Source: Variovorax sp. HW608
GTDB lineage: Bacteria; Pseudomonadota; Gammaproteobacteria; Burkholderiales; Burkholderiaceae_C
DNA length: 64,000 bases
Assembly (NCBI RefSeq): GCF_900090195.1
Contig: NZ_LT607803.1
Location: forward strand, 5,482,229-5,546,228
Direction: 5' to 3'
Part shown: positions 61,944-64,000 of the stretch, in pieces
Numbering within the stretch: the stretch's first letter is position 1
How the letters are laid out: each line of letters starts with the position of its first letter
Program-made: the position numbers and the translations under genes
Notes under the pieces: generated by a model
The model's input: the letters and a program-made list of their open reading frames with translations, nothing else
Database searches by the model: none
Told to the model about the DNA's origin: nothing

Positions 61944-63146
61944 ATGCAACGTCGTCACCTCGTCGCGCTGGCTGGCATCGCCGCTGCGGCCGCCACCACC
62001 CTGAGCGCACCGGCCTGGGCGCAGTCCAACGAGATCCGCATCGCCCACATCTACAGCAAGACCGGGCCGCTCGAAGCCTACGGCAAGCAGACGCAGACCG
62101 GGCTGATGATGGGCCTGGACTACGCCACGGGCGGCACCATGGAGATCAACGGCAAGAAGATCGTCGTGATCGAGAAGGACGACCAGGGCAAGCCGGACCT
62201 CGGCAAGTCGCTGCTGGCGGCCGCCTATGCCGACGACAAGGCGGCAATCGCGGTCGGCCCCACGTCGTCCAGTGTCGCGCTCGCGATGCTGCCGGTGGCC
62301 GAGGAATACAAGAAGATCCTGCTGGTCGAGCCCGCGGTGGCCGATTCGATCACCGGCGACAAGTGGAACAAGTACATCTTCCGCACCGGCCGCAACTCCA
62401 GCCAGGATGCGATCAGCAATGCAGTGGCCATGGACGCCAGCGACATTTCGGTGGCCACGCTGGCGCAGGACTATGCCTTCGGTCGCGACGGCGTCAAAGC
62501 TTTCAAGGACGCGCTGAAGAAGACCAAGATCGTCCATGAGGAATACCTGCCGCCCGCCACCACCGATTTCACCGCGGGTATTCAGCGCATGGTCGATGCC
62601 CTGAAAGACAAGCCCGGCCGCAAGGTGATCGCCGTGGTGTGGGCCGGTGCCACCACGCCGTTCAATGCGCTGGCGGACGCCGACCTCAAGAAACGCTACA
62701 ACATCGACGTGGGCACGGGCGGCAATATCCTGCCGGCCATGACGGCATACAAACGCTTCCCGGGCATGGAGGGCGCGACGTACTACTACTTCGGCATCCC
62801 GAAGAACCCGGTGAACGAGGCGATGGTCGCGGCGCACTACAAGGAATTCAAGGCGCCGCCGGACTTCTTCACGGCGGGCGGCTTCTCGGCCGCGATGGCG
62901 CTGGTCACCGCGCTCAAGAAGACGGGCGGCGACACCAGCACCAACAAGCTCATCGGGGCCATGGAAGGCATGAGCTTCGACACGCCCAAGGGCAAGATGA
63001 CATTCCGCAAGGAAGACCACCAGGCGATGCAGAGCATGTACCACTTCAAGATCAAGGCAGACCCGGCGTTCGCGTGGGGCGTGCCTGAGCTGGTCCATGA
63101 GATCAAGCCGGAGGAAATGGACATCCCGATCCGGAACAAGCGCTAA
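61944..63146 (+). CDS. ABC transporter substrate-binding protein (branched-chain amino acid type)
   Basis: A 400-residue periplasmic protein with a 26-residue signal peptide (cleavage after APAWA) and a type I periplasmic-binding fold: NEIRIAHIYSKTGPLEAYGKQTQTGLMMGLDYA, then two lobes joined by three crossovers. The family includes Leu/Ile/Val, urea and short carboxylic acid binders. No permease or ATPase genes are adjacent in the window. It is preceded by a sigma-54 promoter and a sigma-54 activator gene, so it is probably induced by the signal that the activator senses. Confidence 0.88.
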   Translation: MQRRHLVALAGIAAAAATTLSAPAWAQSNEIRIAHIYSKTGPLEAYGKQTQTGLMMGLDYATGGTMEINGKKIVVIEKDDQGKPDLGKSLLAAAYADDKAAIAVGPTSSSVALAMLPVAEEYKKILLVEPAVADSITGDKWNKYIFRTGRNSSQDAISNAVAMDASDISVATLAQDYAFGRDGVKAFKDALKKTKIVHEEYLPPATTDFTAGIQRMVDALKDKPGRKVIAVVWAGATTPFNALADADLKKRYNIDVGTGGNILPAMTAYKRFPGMEGATYYYFGIPKNPVNEAMVAAHYKEFKAPPDFFTAGGFSAAMALVTALKKTGGDTSTNKLIGAMEGMSFDTPKGKMTFRKEDHQAMQSMYHFKIKADPAFAWGVPELVHEIKPEEMDIPIRNKR

Positions 63147-63156
63147 GCCGCGCATC

Positions 63157-63221
63157 GGCCCCTGCGAGGGGCCGCCCATTCACAAGACGCTTTCCCCATC
63201 TGTCCTCCTCGCGAGAGGAGG
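63157..63221 (+). other. Two hairpins between the binding-protein gene and the depolymerase-like gene
   Basis: GGCCCCT-GCG-AGGGGCC (63157-63173) and CCTCCTC-GCGA-GAGGAGG (63204-63221) are perfect stems of seven bases. Neither is followed by a T-run. They could set relative expression of two co-transcribed genes or mark the end of the first. Confidence 0.4.
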
Positions 63222-63259
63222 CGGTTCAGTGCACCTCGAAAAAGCCAACGGAGACAAGC

Positions 63260-64000
63260 ATGAAGCGCAACTGGATGATGATGAAGATGAGCCTGGTCGC
63301 GGCCTTCGCCGCGCTGGCGGGCCACGCGGCCACGGCTGCGGTGCCGCTGCCGGCGCTCGGGGCCAATTCCGCGGAGGTCAGCGTGTCCGGCCTGTCGGCG
63401 GGCGGGTTCATGGCGGTGCAGCTGCACGTCGCCTATTCGGCGACCTTCAAGCGCGGGGCGGGCGTCGTCGCTGGCGGGCCGTACTACTGTGCCGAAGGGT
63501 CGATCGTCAACGCGACGGGGCGCTGCATGTCGCACAGCAGCAGCATCCCGGTGTCGTCGCTGGTCAGCACCACCAACAGCTGGGCCTCGAGCGGCACCAT
63601 CGATCCGGTGTCGAACCTCGCGAACTCGAAGGTGTATCTCTACTCCGGCACCTCGGACAACACGGTGGTGCAGGCGGTGATGAACGACCTGCAAACCTAC
63701 TACCAGAGCTTCGTTCCGACGGCCAACACTTTCTACAAGAACAACATCGGTTCCGGCCACGCCATGATCACGGATGACTACGGCAGCAGCTGCAGCACCA
63801 CGGCCTCGCCCTACATCAACAACTGCGGCTTCGACCTGGCGGGCGACATCCTCCAGTACCTCTACGGCGCGCTGAACGCGCGCAACAACGGCACGCTCTC
63901 GGGCACCTTCACCGAGTTCAACCAGACCGATTTCGTGAGCGGCCACGGCATGGCCGCAACCGGCTGGATCTACGTGCCGCAAAGCTGCAACAGCAGCTCG
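63260..64000 (+). CDS. Secreted poly(3-hydroxybutyrate) depolymerase-like esterase (3' end outside window)
   Basis: 247 codons are open from the ATG at 63260 to the window edge, with no stop. A signal peptide (about 1-27, MKRNWMMMKMSLVAAFAALAGHAATAA style) precedes an alpha/beta-hydrolase core. The lipase box GLSAG contains the likely nucleophile S46; the catalytic Asp is probably D133 (YSGTSDNTVVQ) and His H167 (GSGHAMITDD). Several cysteines suggest disulphides outside the cell. The family hydrolyses PHB or related polyesters to hydroxyacids; the substrate range is not provable from sequence. It follows the sigma-54-controlled binding-protein gene by 113 bases. Confidence 0.85.
   Translation, partial: MKRNWMMMKMSLVAAFAALAGHAATAAVPLPALGANSAEVSVSGLSAGGFMAVQLHVAYSATFKRGAGVVAGGPYYCAEGSIVNATGRCMSHSSSIPVSSLVSTTNSWASSGTIDPVSNLANSKVYLYSGTSDNTVVQAVMNDLQTYYQSFVPTANTFYKNNIGSGHAMITDDYGSSCSTTASPYINNCGFDLAGDILQYLYGALNARNNGTLSGTFTEFNQTDFVSGHGMAATGWIYVPQSCNSSS

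Overview
The window is one continuous piece of high-GC (roughly two-thirds G+C) bacterial chromosome. Gene content and order (dnaE, the rib–nusB–tol block, the minor-pilin/pilY1 operon, accA–tilS–lysC–tRNA-Ser, tctDE/tctCBA, vanAB) and the protein sequences point to a betaproteobacterium of the Burkholderiales, family Comamonadaceae, most like Variovorax. This placement comes from recognising protein families, not from a database search. There is no rRNA, CRISPR array, insertion sequence or phage. The single tRNA is tRNA-Ser(GCU).

Layout. 1–6.2 kb: the end of a pirin gene, trhO (minus), then dnaE and two small genes (PAP2 phosphatase, YbhB-type protein). 6.2–14.1 kb (minus): a tightly packed block ribD–ribE–ribBX–ribH–nusB–aminotransferase–ybgC–tolQ–tolR–tolA, mostly joined by 4-base ATGA or TAATG overlaps. 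It combines riboflavin synthesis, antitermination and the Tol envelope machine. 14.1–21 kb (minus): a complete type IV minor-pilin operon (fimT-like, pilV, pilW, pilX, pilY1, pilE, second fimT-like). 21–24 kb (minus): nrdR, glyA behind a ZTP riboswitch, and a membrane-anchored lytic transglycosylase. 23.9–24.5 kb: an unusually AT-rich, gene-free stretch with a good sigma-70 promoter and a plus-strand terminator. 24.5–31.3 kb: two very large plus-strand genes (DUF748/AsmA-like and DUF349). 31.3–34.7 kb (minus): MtfA-like peptidase, lpxH, two cyclophilins and a TPR protein. 34.9–40.4 kb (plus): cysS, a 3-methyladenine glycosylase, accA, tilS, lysC, tRNA-Ser.

40.4–64 kb is more accessory. It holds vanAB with a three-site palindromic operator, a MarR regulator and an acyl-CoA ligase; ppk2; Hsp15; the TctDE two-component system diverging from the tctCBA tricarboxylate importer; a DUF4148 protein; a Crp/Fnr regulator; a minus-strand RND efflux operon with a translationally coupled secreted protein of unknown function; a DUF1700–GIN protein behind a broken padR gene; and a sigma-54 activator next to a substrate-binding protein gene with a near-perfect -24/-12 promoter. 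A secreted PHB-depolymerase-like gene runs off the right edge.

Most of the window is housekeeping. The points most worth a second look are the sigma-54-controlled SBP/PHB locus, the padR remnant upstream of the DUF1700–GIN gene, the three-fold operator of vanAB, the unknown fourth gene of the RND operon, the catalytically emptied GTP cyclohydrolase II half of RibBX, the possible mosaic TolA, a dispersed intergenic repeat present in three copies, and the AT-rich 24 kb intergenic region that may encode a small RNA. I found no clear candidate for a wholly new defence or biosynthetic system.
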